A stretch of DNA of 64,000 nt from Bimuria novae-zelandiae CBS 107.79. Lineage: Eukaryota; Ascomycota; Dothideomycetes; Pleosporales; Didymosphaeriaceae. Both the position numbers and the translations under genes were made by a program. The notes under the pieces are model-generated. The model was not told the origin of the DNA and searched no databases. It worked only from the letters and a program-made list of their open reading frames with translations. Position 1 is the stretch's first letter. The number at the start of each line of letters is the position of its first letter. The stretch spans positions 69,931-133,930 of the forward strand of contig ML976673.1 in assembly GCA_010015655.1 (NCBI GenBank). The letters are read 5' to 3'. Below are positions 1 to 11,488 of this stretch, one piece after another.

Positions 1-1055
1 TTAAGGCACAAAGGGATCTGGTAGGACACATAAATAGACCTAACTACTCTTTAAGGAGCTAAGAACAGAGCTATTAAAATTATAATTAAGATATTTAGAC
101 AGTAGGTGCTGGAATATAATCCGCTACTACCTGCCACATATCACACACACAAGATTACTATAAGAACTAAAAGAGGACTATAAAAGGCCTTAGCTATGCT
201 GTGGCACAAAAGACTAGGACACCCAGGCCTAGCGGCTATTAAACACCTAGTGCAGTAAACTAAAGGGGTGCGTGTTAAAGGCATTATAACTATAGAATGC
301 AACTTATGCAGGAGAGTAAAGTCCAGACGGTAAATAAGCCGCGCCCCACGAATAAATAAAGATGGACCTAGAGAGAGGCTTAGCATTAACTTCCACACAT
401 ACGAGATCTAAGGAGGTACTAAAGAGAAGAGTTAATTACTAATTACTAATAAGTTTTTAGGCATGCAATAGGACCTCTACTTTACGGATTACTAAATAGT
501 AAAGTTAATTATTAATGCCCTTTTAGTATTTATCTTATTCCTTAAGAACCACTATAACATCTCTATTAAGACTATTAAAGCAGACAACGAGATCGCTATA
601 GTTAAACTAGAAGTTAAGAAATAGTTAATAACCTAAGGAATAATTATAGAGCCTTCCGCACTAAATACATAATTACAAAATAGAGGCGCAGAACGCTTAG
701 GGGGTGTAAACAAGGAGAAAGCTCGTGCCATGCGACTTAATGCCAACCTATCCTGGGAGCTATGGCCTGAGATTACAAGAGCCGCTATATACCTCTACAA
801 TCGAACACCAAACTATGCAAATCACTGAAAAACACTATACGAGATATTCTTCACACGAGTCGCTTTTAGCAATAGGATAGTCACGTTACTACGAAAACCT
901 AATATTATACACTTAAAAGCGTACGGCTGCAAGGCATTTGCAATAACTAATAATACTTACTAATGCAAATCACGCCTATAACGTCTTAACCTAAAGGCAT
1001 GGATTAGTTATCTAGTTAGATACTAATTATTAAACATCTACCAAATATAGATACC
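1..1055 (+). pseudogene. Ty1/copia polyprotein, GAG-pre-integrase and integrase part (first piece)
   Basis: Broken copia polyprotein that enters the window from the left. From about 199 one frame reads LWHKRLGHPGLAAIKHL, the GAG-pre-integrase signature, followed by ECNLCRR (the zinc-binding end of that module) and an integrase core with AAIYLYNRTPNYANH near 780-830. The frame (codons starting at positions equal to 1 mod 3) stays in register to 1055 and is broken only by TAG/TAA codons. It is cut by Gypsy-1; joining 1055 to 8246 keeps the phase and leads into the RT part. Identification as copia is firm because integrase precedes RT. The protein is dead: many stops, no 5' LTR in the window. 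Confidence 0.9.
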
Positions 1056-1228
1056 TGTAAAAAGCGCCCTGACTACGGGCGACTTAGTCTATCCATAGTA
1101 CTAAGGCGATCCCTTAGAGAGGGAAGAGAAGGGCTGCGGCGAGGGAAGTAAATAGGCAAAAGGCCCGAATAGCGCCGGTCTAGAGCGGACTAGGGCCGTC
1201 GAGGGCCCTCGACCTACGACTCGTGATA
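1056..1228 (-). repeat. Gypsy-1 3' LTR
   Basis: 173 bp, begins TGTAAAAAGCGCC and ends CTCGTGATA. It matches 8068-8240 with a few transition differences. The terminal CA has become TA here. Confidence 0.95.
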
Positions 1229-1625
1229 AAGGCTCTTTTCTTTAAGGGTCTTGACCGCAAGAATAAGCACGTGATAACTAGCCTAATTAGGCCTTGCGTA
1301 TTACGTAAGCTAATAACGTAAGCTAAATCTTAGGCTTATACTAAGGCCTAAAACCCTTATTCTTACTCTCTACTTGGTGGCTTACCTCATCCCGGAGGCT
1401 CCCTAACCCGTAAGTACGACCTGGCTAATCTATGGCAGTTTAGGGTGCCTAACCCTAGATGCCCCCTATTTTAGTACCTAGCCACTCTAAATTTAGGGAT
1501 CGTGAAGGTAGACTAACCTGGTGTAGGCCTGCTAAGTTGTCCCCGTACTTATTACTTCTCCACCGCCCTCTTCAGCAACCTTCGGACTTTGTCTAGATAT
1601 ACCCACGCTATTTAGCACTATAAGT

Positions 1626-2580
1626 ACCGCGAACGCTATTTTTAAAGCCCTGGTTGACAAGGCGCGTGCGAGCGCGGTTGGTACTATTAACCCGTGCTAT
1701 ATCTACCTTCCTATTATCCTAGATAGCCTTAAGTAGTCTAATTACAAGAAGATAAAGCTTTGCTAGTTTTAGGTTAAGGAGATATATCGTGTCTAGTCTA
1801 AGATAGTGTATATTAATCTTGGCCTAATAGATTTAGAGGACTATAATTTAATCTGTCGCTGCGATGCCTGCTACAGCAGTGGTAAGGATTATTAGTAGGT
1901 AAGTTAGCGCTTTAAGGGTTATGTAGGGGTTTCAAGGCTAATTAGTAGCAGATACCTAAAGATAACTTAGAGAACGTGTTAAGTACCCTAATTACCCTTA
2001 TACTACGCTCGAGCTAAATTAATGCGTATATATGTAATAAGATTAACCTCTCTTAATTAAATAAGGCATTAGTAAAGGCCACCGCGTAGGTACTAAAGAT
2101 AGAATAGAGTAATATTATTATATAAGTATTATCTAGTGTAGTTAAGGGTTATCTAGACTAAGTCGCATAGGGCCACCGGATCCAAATTCTGCGGAAACCT
2201 GTTAACCCCCTACTACTTAGATTATAACACCTGGCCTCCTGAGGAGATTATTCTAGTGGTGGGCCTCTCTATTAAGGAGAAGTAGAAGAGGAAAGCTTCT
2301 ACTATAGAGGGGGGTAGTTTAATCTCCCTAGTTGCTGCTAGTACTCTTACCCCTAGGCGCAAGAAGGTTGCTCCTAAGTTAGTAAGGGTTCTTAACCCTA
2401 ATTCTAGGTTATTAATACTAATTTAGGGTAGTTAGCGTTTAAGACTAGTGTCCTAGCCACGCTAGACTTCCTCGCGGAGGAAGTAAAAAAGAAGATTAAG
2501 AGTAAGGGTAGTTAGGAGACTTTTTAGCAAGCCTATAAGTCTAAGCGCCTAACTAATTAAGAGGGTTATTTAGTATAATT
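1626..2580 (+). pseudogene. Antisense open frame downstream of Gypsy-1 pol, unknown function
   Basis: On the strand opposite to gag-pol, one frame (codons at positions equal to 0 mod 3) runs about 950 bp with only TAG/TAA stops, which is how former coding DNA looks in this window. Readable pieces include KALVDKARASAVGTINPCYI near 1644, a cysteine cluster ICRCDACYSSGKDY near 1851, NLLTPYYLDYNTWPPEE near 2196 and a basic TPRRKKVAPKLVRVLNP near 2349. A second short open piece (KFRDREGRLTWCRPAKL, about 1480-1540) precedes it in another frame and may be a 5' part. I do not recognise the family. It could be a captured gene, an element-encoded accessory protein, or chance. Confidence 0.5.
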
Positions 2581-2749
2581 TAAGGATTCCTGCCCCTATT
2601 AACGGTGTCCAGATTTTATTCACGTTCTATACCCTTAGGCAGTTTTGGTTAGGTTTTGGTTAACTATAATCGCGTTGGGTACGGTCTAAATAGGCTTATA
2701 AGCCTCTGTTAGGCCCCGAAAGGCGTAAATAGGCCTAGATAGCTCGTTC

Positions 2750-5700
2750 TAGTCTTTAGTCTATTTAAGAATCCTCTGCCCTATTCATTCTAGTATTTCG
2801 CAGCCTATAAAGTGTACTCTCTAGGGTAATCTATTACTAATTACTATCGAGTGCTGTCTTCCTCCTTCTCTAGGGGGGTAACCCCGCCTCTTAGGCTCCT
2901 GTCTAGGGCAACCTTTAGTCTCCTTGTCTAAGCCCTTTAGGAACTGCTTTATCGCCCCTTTAAAGATCTCCTTTATAGATAACTACTAGTTCTTATCGCT
3001 ATCGTATCCTTTCTACTTAACTTTATATAGCTATTCTCCGTCCTAGAGTACCCTAGATCTAATTCCTTTAATTAGGTATATATCCTCCCTTGCTTATAGT
3101 ATAATAACCTTAGGCGGGCTTTGCTCTCGTTATAGTAGTCCTTCTAGGGCTGCCTAGTTTAGGAGAGATATATAGAACACTAGGTAAATATTAAAGTCCT
3201 TTAGCAGCTCTAGCTCATATGCCTATTAACTAATCCGCTATTTTACCCTATAGGGACCCTAAGACTTATAGTTAAGTTTCTTCTTAGGCCAAGTTAACCG
3301 TATGTTGCGGGCGTTAAGGTATACCATATCCCTTACTATAAAGGTTTAGGCCTTATGCTTCCTATTATACCACGTCGCCTGGTATGCCTATGCCCTAAGG
3401 ATCGCTTAGGTTATCTAGGCCTTAGTCTAGGCTAGAACTATCGCTCTAGCCCTTACCGTAGGTACTAACCCGCGCAACTATACTTCTCGGGGCAGGCCTA
3501 CTATTAGTAGATTTAGGCTGTACACTATAATAAATAGCAACACTCCTGTAGAGCTATGAATACTATTGTTATATAAATATTCTACTTTAGATAGAAGGTC
3601 CGCCTAATTAGATTATTCGTAGTTACAGAACACTTAAAGGTACTATTTAAGCGTTTGGTTCTATCGTTCTGTCTATCTATCTATCTATAGGTAGAAGGCA
3701 GTAGAGAGGAGTTACTTAGTTTTTAAATATTAAGTAAAGGTGCTTTAATAAGCTAATATAAATAGGCTGCCTCTATTCGTAACTATTAACTTTAGAAGGC
3801 CGTGTAGGCATAGAACTTCTCTCTTAAAGACCTTAGCTAGCTCTACTGCCTTTAGGTCCTTTCGCGTGGGGATATAGTGTGCCATCTTAAAAAACTAGTT
3901 AATAACTACTAAGATGCTATTATAACGATGGGCTCTGGATTTGCTCTTAGGTAGATCTATTACTATGTCTATAGTAATGTCCTTCTAGATACCCCTTAGG
4001 ACTAGTAGGCTATTAAGTTGGCCGTGCGTTGCGTATTAAACAGGTTTCGCCCTAGAGTACGCTTAACAGGTCTAGATATAGTCCTTTACGTATTATTAGA
4101 CACTAGGCTACTAGAACTCTCGTAGCACTAGCTCTAAGGTCTTAGTAAAGCTAAAATAGCCCGCAAGGGGGTTATTATAGTATTATTAAAGGACGTATAC
4201 CCTTATTAGAGGTGGCACGTATAGCCTATTCTCATACTATAATAGGTTGGCCGGTCCAATTATCTAGCGCTTTAGCCATTCTGGCTTTGCCATCTCTGGC
4301 CCTTAGAGGTACTAGAGGATTCGTTCTACAGTTTCGTCCCTCTAGCTATTTCTCTTTAATAGCTCTACTATAAGGTAAGCGCTTGCTAAATTGTTTACCG
4401 CTGCCTCCTTAGTTGCTAACGTTTTAGGTCTAGCGACCCTTGTTGCTGCCACTAGTCTAGGGCTTCCTGCCTACTTCGATAGCTATAGGCTACCTGCCAC
4501 GCCTGCTTTGTCTAAAGCGTCGCCTTTTAGCTATAACTTGTGCTATAGGGCCTCGAGAAGTCTCCACTAGGAACTACCTATCCTGCCTAAGCTTATTTCC
4601 TCCTCTAACTCGTAGTTAGGTCTTCGCGATAGTCTGTTAGCGGGATTTGTCCTTTCTAAATAGTGTTTAATTTTAAAATTAAACGTTGCAAGCTATTTAG
4701 CCCATCTTGCCTGCTATCTAGTTAGGACTTTTATAGACATAAACCTTTGCAGGTTAGTATAATTAGTTAAAAGCTTAACCTTCTTGCTAATACCCTCTAG
4801 GTAGTGTTACTAATACTTAAAAGCTTTAATAATTGCTAGTAACTCGCTATTATGCGTGTCGTAGTTTTATTCTGCCTAGTTTATCTTGCGCGAATAAAAA
4901 GTAACTAGGTGCTATTATAGCTTTCTATATTTGTCTAGTTGCGGTTGGCTTAAGATACCCAAGATTGTAAAACCTAAAGCGTTAGTTTCCACTCTCAAAG
5001 GTCTTCTAGGGTCGAAGTAGGCTAGCAAGGGCCCTTGCATAAAGCTCTCTTTTAGCTAGTAAAAGGAGGCCTTAGCCTACTTTAGTAGGCTTATTATAAC
5101 TAATTTCTTAAGTCTCTATCGCTGTCTGCCCTTAGTGGCTCCCTTTAGCCTTCTTATTAGGGCGTGAAGGGGTGCCGTCACTTAAGAAAATCCTTCTATA
5201 AACCTTTAATAGTAGCTAGTAAAGCTAAGGAAGATCCTAACTGCTTAGACTAAGTTTAGTTTAGGCTAATCTTTTATAGAGGCGACGCGGTTCTCCTCTA
5301 TCTCTACGCTGTTTAGGGATACTATAAAGCCTAGGTATCCTACCTTGCGTGTGTGGAATTCGCATTTAGACAGTTTAGCGTATAGCTGGCGTTTAATAAG
5401 GCGTTCTAGCACTATCTAAACGTGCTAGATGTGTTCCTCCTTTATCTTAGAGTAGATAAGGATATCGTCGAGGTACACAATATAGCAGATGTCGAGAAGG
5501 TCTAATAGTATGTTATTAATATAGCTTTAGAAAGTCGCAGGCGCGTTTATTAAGCTAAAAGGTATTACTATATATTTACACTATCTATACCTTATTTAAA
5601 AGGCTATTTTCTATTTATCTTCTGCCCTAATTCGGACGCGGTGGTAGGCGTCCCTTAGGTCTAGTTTAGTATAAATCTAGGCATCCCCTAGTTAGTTAAG

Positions 5701-7990
5701 GGATTTCTGTATTAAGGGAAGTAGGTATTAGTTCTTTATTATAACTATATTTAGTCCCCTGTAGTTAACGTAGAGGCGGAGGCCTTTATCCTTTTTCTTT
5801 ACGAAAAGAATTAGTGCCCCGGCGCTTAATCGCGATAGTTAAATAAAGCCCTATTTAAGGTTCTTCTAGATATAGTCGCGCAGAACTACCGACTCTAACT
5901 CTAATAAACTATAGAGTGGTCTAAAAGGCACTTCCTTACCTTCCTTAATATTAATCTTTATCTTGTAGGGGCTATGGTTAGTAAGGATGCTTGTGGCTTC
6001 TTTAGAGAAGGCTTCCTCCCACTATCCCTAGTATTCTTTAGGTAGCGTCCCGAGTGGGCCTCCTAATGTGTCCTTTAGGGTGGCATATATAATAAAATAG
6101 TTATTTACTGTGTCTTTAGCCGTGCCGGCGAACTCTTCTACTAATTTAGTAAAGATCTTAGTTTATTTGCGCTTCCTATGGGCGAAGCGGATAGTCTTAT
6201 TATAGAAGTTTATAATAGGGTTCTATTCTGCTAGCCAGGGCATTCCTAGGACCATGTTAAATCCACTAATGTTACTAACTATGAACAGGCAACTATCGCT
6301 CTTAGTTTTACCGTAACTATCTGTAATAGTGTAGGGGAGCTTCGCCTAGCCCAGAATGCCTAAGTCTTGTCCGTTTAGCGCCACGTAGCGTTTGCCTTTT
6401 ATTATTATTACTATAACCCCTAACCGCTTTATTAGATTACTACTAACGAAATTCGCTTTGGCTCCGTAGTCTACTAGGGCTTTAATCTGTTATTAGTTGC
6501 CCTTATACTATACTTCACCGTCTAGCGCGATTAGTAAGCTATCGCTCTTATTTCTAAAGGTCTTTACGGCTATAACTAGTTATTATTAACCCTTATTATA
6601 GTTAACCTTGCCTATAGACTATTAGGCCTCCTAGTCTACAGCTTGTCTTTCCCCGCCTTAGCCTTGTACTTTAAACAGGACGCCTTATAATGGCCTAGTT
6701 CGTGGTAGTAGAAGTATTGGTTCTTGTTCTTGTCCTCTACTACTTAAGCCTTCTTCTTGCTATCCTTATCGCGACGGTCGCTATCGTGGCGTCTCTAGTA
6801 TAGTCTTGTATTATTTAACCTAGATCGCTTTTAATCGCGCCTTTTATTAGCTAGCTTATTAAAAAAGTTATTATTAATATCGTGTGTGCGTTATTTTCTT
6901 AACTTATAAGGTTTTAACGCTCGCTAATACATATTTACCTTTACTTCTAAGTAAGAGAGGCTCTTCTATTCGCGCGACTACTATTCGAGGCGTTCTTAGA
7001 TTTTCTTGTCTAGTGCCGTGTAGAAGTTATTAATATAGTCTTTATTATTATTATTTAAGGCCTTTTCTAGGTCGTATTCCTCCTATTAGTCCTTAAGGTA
7101 GTTAAGGAGTTCTATAGGGGTCTTCTTGCCTTATTTAACTACCTTAATCCTTTGGCGAGCGGCACTCTTTCGCTTTTAAGCTAATCCTAGGGAGTCTACT
7201 ATAGTCTGCTATAGAAGGTCTTAAGTAACTTTCCTATGTCGCTTCCGCTCTAGGATCTTGGCGACTATTTAGTTCTAGTAGTTACGTTATATATCTCCTA
7301 AGTATCTTACTACGAACCTAACCTGCGCTTTATTAGTTTTAAGGGTAGGTAAGAAGTTAATATAGTCCTCGCAGGCCCTTTTTTATAAGTTTAGTTCCTT
7401 ATAACCTCTGCCCTTAAATTAAGGAGGTTTTAGTGGCTTTAGTAGCTATGCGTCTAGGGTAGTAGCTACTATTTAGATCTAACGTTCTTTATCGCGGCTA
7501 GTGCAGGCCTGGCCTTGTCTATCCTTCTTTCGCGGGCGTTAGATGCTTCTAAAGGCCCTAGATTAGTCTTAACTAGCATTATCTAAGCTTAAGGACGCGT
7601 CCTTTATTAAGCTATTACTTAATAGGTTATTACTTGTGTCTTTAGCCTCGTCCGGGTTACCGTGACCCTCCTCGGGCTTTAGGGAGTTATTAGAGATACT
7701 AGTAGTTATTATCTCGTTCCTAACTAGGGTCTTGCCTTTAGGTTGGTAACGCTCTACTATTAGGGAGGCCTCTAGTTCCTAGATGCGTTGTTAGAGCTGT
7801 AGCACGCCTAGGCGTTCTTAGAGGGTAACTTCTTCTAATTATTAGTTATTATTACTACCTATAACGGTAGGGGAGTCTTTCTCTAGGTCTATAAGTGTCG
7901 TTAGGTCTTTTATAGGCGTTGTAACTATTAGAGGCTCTTATTTAAAGGGTCCTATAGGTAGTAACCTGCTTTAAGGGTCTCCTACTATTT
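2750..7990 (-). pseudogene. Gypsy-1 gag-pol (gag, PR, RT, RNase H, integrase)
   Basis: Read on the minus strand, domains follow the Ty3/gypsy order. Gag at 7990-6650 has a helical stretch (ERLGVLQL near 7800) and a zinc knuckle at about 6690 reading YFYYHELGHYKASC, with the first two cysteines now Y. Protease has VDYGAKANFVSSNL near 6450. RT has YIVYLDDI at 5461-5484. RNase H has TNALGFTILGIL near 4980 and later SRKIN and TRQQARWAK. Integrase has TIDIVIDLPKSKSRAHRYNS near 3960. A C-terminal WPKKKLNYKSGPYRV-like segment lies near 3280. A chromodomain is possible after it but not clear. TAG/TAA stops occur throughout, so nothing is translated intact. Confidence 0.88.
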
Positions 7991-8067
7991 TTAAGGTCTA
8001 GCGGGTAACTCTTCGTGTCGATTCCATCGTATAGGTGAATTAGATATAAGGGGGTAAGGGATCGTAT

Positions 8068-8240
8068 TATAAAAAGCGCCCTAACTACGGGCGACTTAGT
8101 CTATCCACAGTACTAAGGCGATTCCTTAGAGAGGGAAGAGAAGGGCTGCGGCGAGGGAAGTAGATAGGCGGAAGGCCCGGATAGCGCCGGTCTAGAGCGG
8201 ACTAGGGCCGTCGAGGGCCCTCGACCTACGACTCGTGACA
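8068..8240 (-). repeat. Gypsy-1 5' LTR
   Basis: 173 bp copy of 1056-1228. The first bases are TAT instead of TGT (G to A), and it ends TGACA. It is followed directly by the ATACC target duplication. I could not recognise a tRNA primer-binding site just inside it. Confidence 0.95.
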
Positions 8241-8245
8241 ATACC

Positions 8246-10292
8246 GTCACTTAGTAAAGTGATAAGTACCCGGGACGTTGTCTTTAACAAAGAGTTAGTA
8301 TTCGACGGGAAAATTAAGGACCTTATAGACAGTCTTATACACAGCACGCTTCAAGAAATAGTAACGCACGTAAGAACTATTAAGTTACTAACTCTTACCT
8401 AATAACTATAAATAGACTCCTTTTATAAGGATAAAGCTACTGTAGATTTGTTAGAATAATAAGATAAAACAGATCCACTAGGCTACTATTAAGGAAGGAA
8501 GATTAGGGATAGCTACTTAACTTCTCTAACTACACTACCACCTGTCGCGTTACTTGCATAGTTAATAGCTAAAGACTAAATAAGTCTAACGCAACAAGCG
8601 TCCTCTATAACTATCCCCTAGGCAGTAGCTTTTATAGCGGGAACCCAAGCTAGCCGTGTTAGAAAATACAAAGGAGAAGTTATAGATAAGGCTAAGATAA
8701 TAAGAATGCTCGCTAAAGGCTTAAAGCCCTATTAAAGTTAACTTCTACCTCTATTAACGTGCCGAACCAAGCTTAAGGATTACCTAATAGGCGAAATATT
8801 CTAAAAGGCTAAGCAAGTGCACCACGCAAGCCACTAAAAGATAAAATTATAGTTAGAAATTCTAGTAAAGAAAATTAAACTAATAGGATAGCAGATCCTT
8901 AACTATATGTAGGTATACACTTATAAACTTAATAAGCACTATTGCTTGCTAAAGTGCAAGACGCGACTAGTCGTCTAAGGCAATTAGCAACGAAATATTA
9001 CCTCGTAAGACACTTACGTAGCTACGCTTGCCAGCCAGTCATTCTAAATAATAATGGCAATAGCAGCTTACTATAATATAGAGCTTACGCAGTACAACGT
9101 CACCAACGCTTTTATTCACGCAATAATAGATCGAGAGGTGTACATAAGAATGCCTCAGGGTTATTAGAAGCCTGGAATAATATTATAAGTAAATAAAGCA
9201 CTATACGGCCTTCACATTTTACCACTCCTCTAGTAGAGAGAATTTACGACAACGCTTAAAGCGCTAGGCTTCTAGATAGTGCCTTACGAGCTATGCTGCC
9301 TAATTAAAGATAGAGTTATTATATTTTTCTACGTCGACGACATCATACTCGCGTACTACAAGGACAAAGAATAAAAAGCTTAATAAGTAATTAAACGCTT
9401 ACAAGACAAGTACACTTTTACTAAAGGAAACAACTTTTAATAGTTTCTTAGTATAGAGGTTATACGGGACTAAATAAGCCGTAAGATTTAACTATCACAG
9501 GCCTCCTATTTGGACAAGATTAGCTAACTAGTAGACAAGATAAATATTTAATATAACACTCTAATAGCTGCGATTAAATTACTACTAAGGAAAAGGTTGG
9601 CAACACTAACTAAGATTAATAAATTTTAACGCAAGATTAAATCGCTACTCTTTACTATAGTTACTACCAGGCCAGACATTGCCTTTGCAATATCACGATT
9701 AGCTCGATTTCTATTAAACCTAGGGACTAAGCACTAAGACGCAGCAGACTAAGTTTTCCTATACCTTTAAAGCACAAAGCAGCGAGCCCTATAGCTTAGA
9801 GGTAACACTAGACTTTAGATTATAAGCGATGTATTATTTGCTAATAATACAATAGACCGCAAGAGCTCCTAAGGTTACGCTATTAAGCTCTTTAGTAGTC
9901 TTATTACCTGGAAAGCAAATAAACAAGACACTATAATAATATTAACTACTAAGGCCGAGCTGCTGGCTCTCTCTTAGGTAGCTAAGGAAGCACTCTTTGT
10001 CTTAAGACTACTTTAAGAACTTAAGATTAAACTAGACGCGCGCATAGTTACTATTTAGTACGATAATAAATAAACTATACGCCTAATAACTAAGAAGGTT
10101 TCCTGCCTCTAAACCAAACTTCGGCATATGGACGTCCATAACTACTAGATCTAATAAGAAGTATCTATGAGCAGAATTAAGGTAGAGCATGTGCAGTTAG
10201 CGGACATAATTACTAATAGCCTTATAAAGGTGCTCTTTAAGAGTAAGTAGGAGGGTTTTCTCTAATAACTTAGATTAGTTAATATAAAGACT
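8246..10292 (+). pseudogene. Ty1/copia polyprotein, reverse transcriptase and RNase H part (second piece)
   Basis: Continuation of the polyprotein at 1-1055 after Gypsy-1. It starts with RDVVFNKELVFDGKI (linker before RT), then RT_2: YKLNKHYCLLKCKTRLVV near 8925, AFIHAIIDREVYIRMPQGY near 9110, KALYGLH near 9197, and the catalytic FYVDDIILAY with YVDD at 9330-9341. The RNase H part includes TTRPDIAFAISRLARFL near 9665, AKELLALS-like residues near 9950 and HMDVHNY near 10130. It ends about 10290 with FLQQLRLVNI-like residues. Frame 0 mod 3 is kept from 8274 through the RT. Only TAG/TAA codons break it. Confidence 0.9.
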
Positions 10293-10787
10293 AATGTATC
10301 GGCGCAGATTACTTAAAGGATTAATATTGGCGTATCTCCTAGCAGAGGCATGTGGGAGTGCGTGTATAAGAATATAGCCTCGAATGAATTAAGTGCCTAT
10401 AGGCCTGGTACGAAAGGATACGGAAAAGGTACTGAACTACAAAAGCCCCAAGCTCCTCTAAATACACCTCTTCCCAGATGGCTAGCTAGCACATAACTGC
10501 CATAGGTTGACCGTCGGTCTGATGGATCCGAAATAGGTCCGAATCGGATTCGTAGTTCCCCATCGGTCTGATAGATCCGAAATTGGTCCGATACGGATGA
10601 GTGTCGGTTTTCGGATGATCTCGAATCCTGTCTTGACTGGCCAAGGGTTCTCGTGTCGACGAGCGATTGTTCCTGTTACAACTAAGGAGGTAACAAATAC
10701 TGTGCCTCTTAAAGAAATTTAAGAGTAACTTAAAGACCTTATAATTGCATAAGTGCCAGCTTAAAGAGTTTCCAAGCTAAAGGGGTG
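10293..10787 (+). other. Copia 3' non-coding region, possible LTR remnant
   Basis: No convincing gene. A possible copia LTR start is the TGCGTGTATAAGAATATAGCC stretch near 10361, preceded by a purine-rich GTGGGAG. 10480-10680 is visibly less RIPed and contains a 49 bp-spaced direct repeat (TCGGTCTGATRGATCCGAAA at 10514 and 10563). 10683-10780 reads as a short open piece (KEVTNTVPLKEI then LKDLIIA) that may be the end of another retrotransposon polyprotein. Boundaries are uncertain. Confidence 0.4.
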
Positions 10788-10958
10788 TGTCAGATAAAAT
10801 AAGCTGCGGTAAGGTCAGATCTGTATAATCAAGCAGGGACCACTTGGCTTAGCACACTAGCAAAATATCCGAAACCAACTAAACATAGTGGATAATACAA
10901 CAAAAAACAATAAATACTATTAAGTTACATTAACATCTACTTATTATACTATCTAACA
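10788..10958 (+). repeat. Candidate retrotransposon LTR (single copy, 171 bp)
   Basis: Begins TGTCAGATA and ends TATCTAACA, which are near-perfect inverted termini of LTR type, and follows a purine-rich tract AAAGGGGTG. No second copy is present in the window and no matching 5 bp duplication flanks it, so it is more likely the 3' LTR of a truncated element than a solo LTR. Confidence 0.45.
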
Positions 10959-10984
10959 ACAGGATTATCCTTACCCTTTAAGCT

Positions 10985-11488
10985 ATGCAATTTAACGCGT
11001 TAATAAACTAATAACGCGCTACTATAATTTATAATATTAGTTAAAGTACTATTAGTAACTAACGCGCTAAAATAACTACCTAACGTAATTACTACGCTAA
11101 CTTATTAAAACTTAGTAGACTTAAAGAGGAGGTGGTTGTACAGCGTATAAGGAAGCTTAGTGGGCAAGGGTTTACCCCTACGCTTAGCTATGTACGTGAA
11201 ATGGCCAACCAACTGCTAGCTATACGTGGAGGTGGAGAGGTTAGAGAGAAATGGGCTAGGAACCTAACCAGACGAAAGTCTCAGATAACTAGGCAGCGCG
11301 ATTACTAGAGAGTCTTATGCAGCGATCCTGCTATTATTAGCCCCTAGTTTAACCTTGTGCGCAACGTTAAAGCCAAGTATGGTATCCTAGACTAAGATAC
11401 ATACAACTTTAACGAGACTGGCTTCTAGATAGGCGTTAGAGGGTCTGTCAAGGTAATAACAGCGTCTAAGAAGCGTCTAAAACCACTA
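10985..11488 (+). pseudogene. Element J transposase (pogo/Fot1-type DDE_1), N-terminal piece
   Basis: N-terminal part of a pogo-like transposase. The start chosen is the ATG at 10985, in frame (2 mod 3) with everything to 11488. It contains an HTH segment (IYNISQSTISNQRAKI, reading TAA/TAG as lost Q), then a CENP-B/Tc5-type HTH (GFTPTLSYVREMANQLLA near 11170; REKWARNLTRRKSQITR near 11245) and the start of the DDE domain, DTYNFNETGF near 11398, where the first catalytic Asp is Asn (aac, 11411-11413), a G-to-A change. The gene is split at the TA of 11487-11488 by a 28.3 kb block and resumes in the same phase at 39830. Confidence 0.88.

Larger units (their letters stand above)
1056..8240 (-). 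mobile_element. Gypsy-1: complete Ty3/gypsy LTR retrotransposon nested in copia
   Basis: A 7185 bp element with two 173 bp LTRs and a perfect 5 bp target duplication ATACC (1051-1055 and 8241-8245). Gag and pol read on the minus strand, so the right LTR is the 5' LTR. A purine-rich tract (on the minus strand) abuts the left LTR. LTR differences are mostly C/T and G/A, as RIP would give. Between the end of pol (about 2750) and the left LTR lies about 1.5 kb that holds a plus-strand open frame, listed separately. Confidence 0.95.

Noticed and set aside
141..398. Minus-strand open frame over copia
   Set aside because: It overlaps the clear plus-strand integrase region, has no recognisable motif and is a shadow of RIPed sequence.
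10860..11000. Terminal inverted repeats of element J
   Set aside because: A weak match between about 10885-10930 and the complement of 40900-40950 was considered but is too AT-rich and gapped to support.
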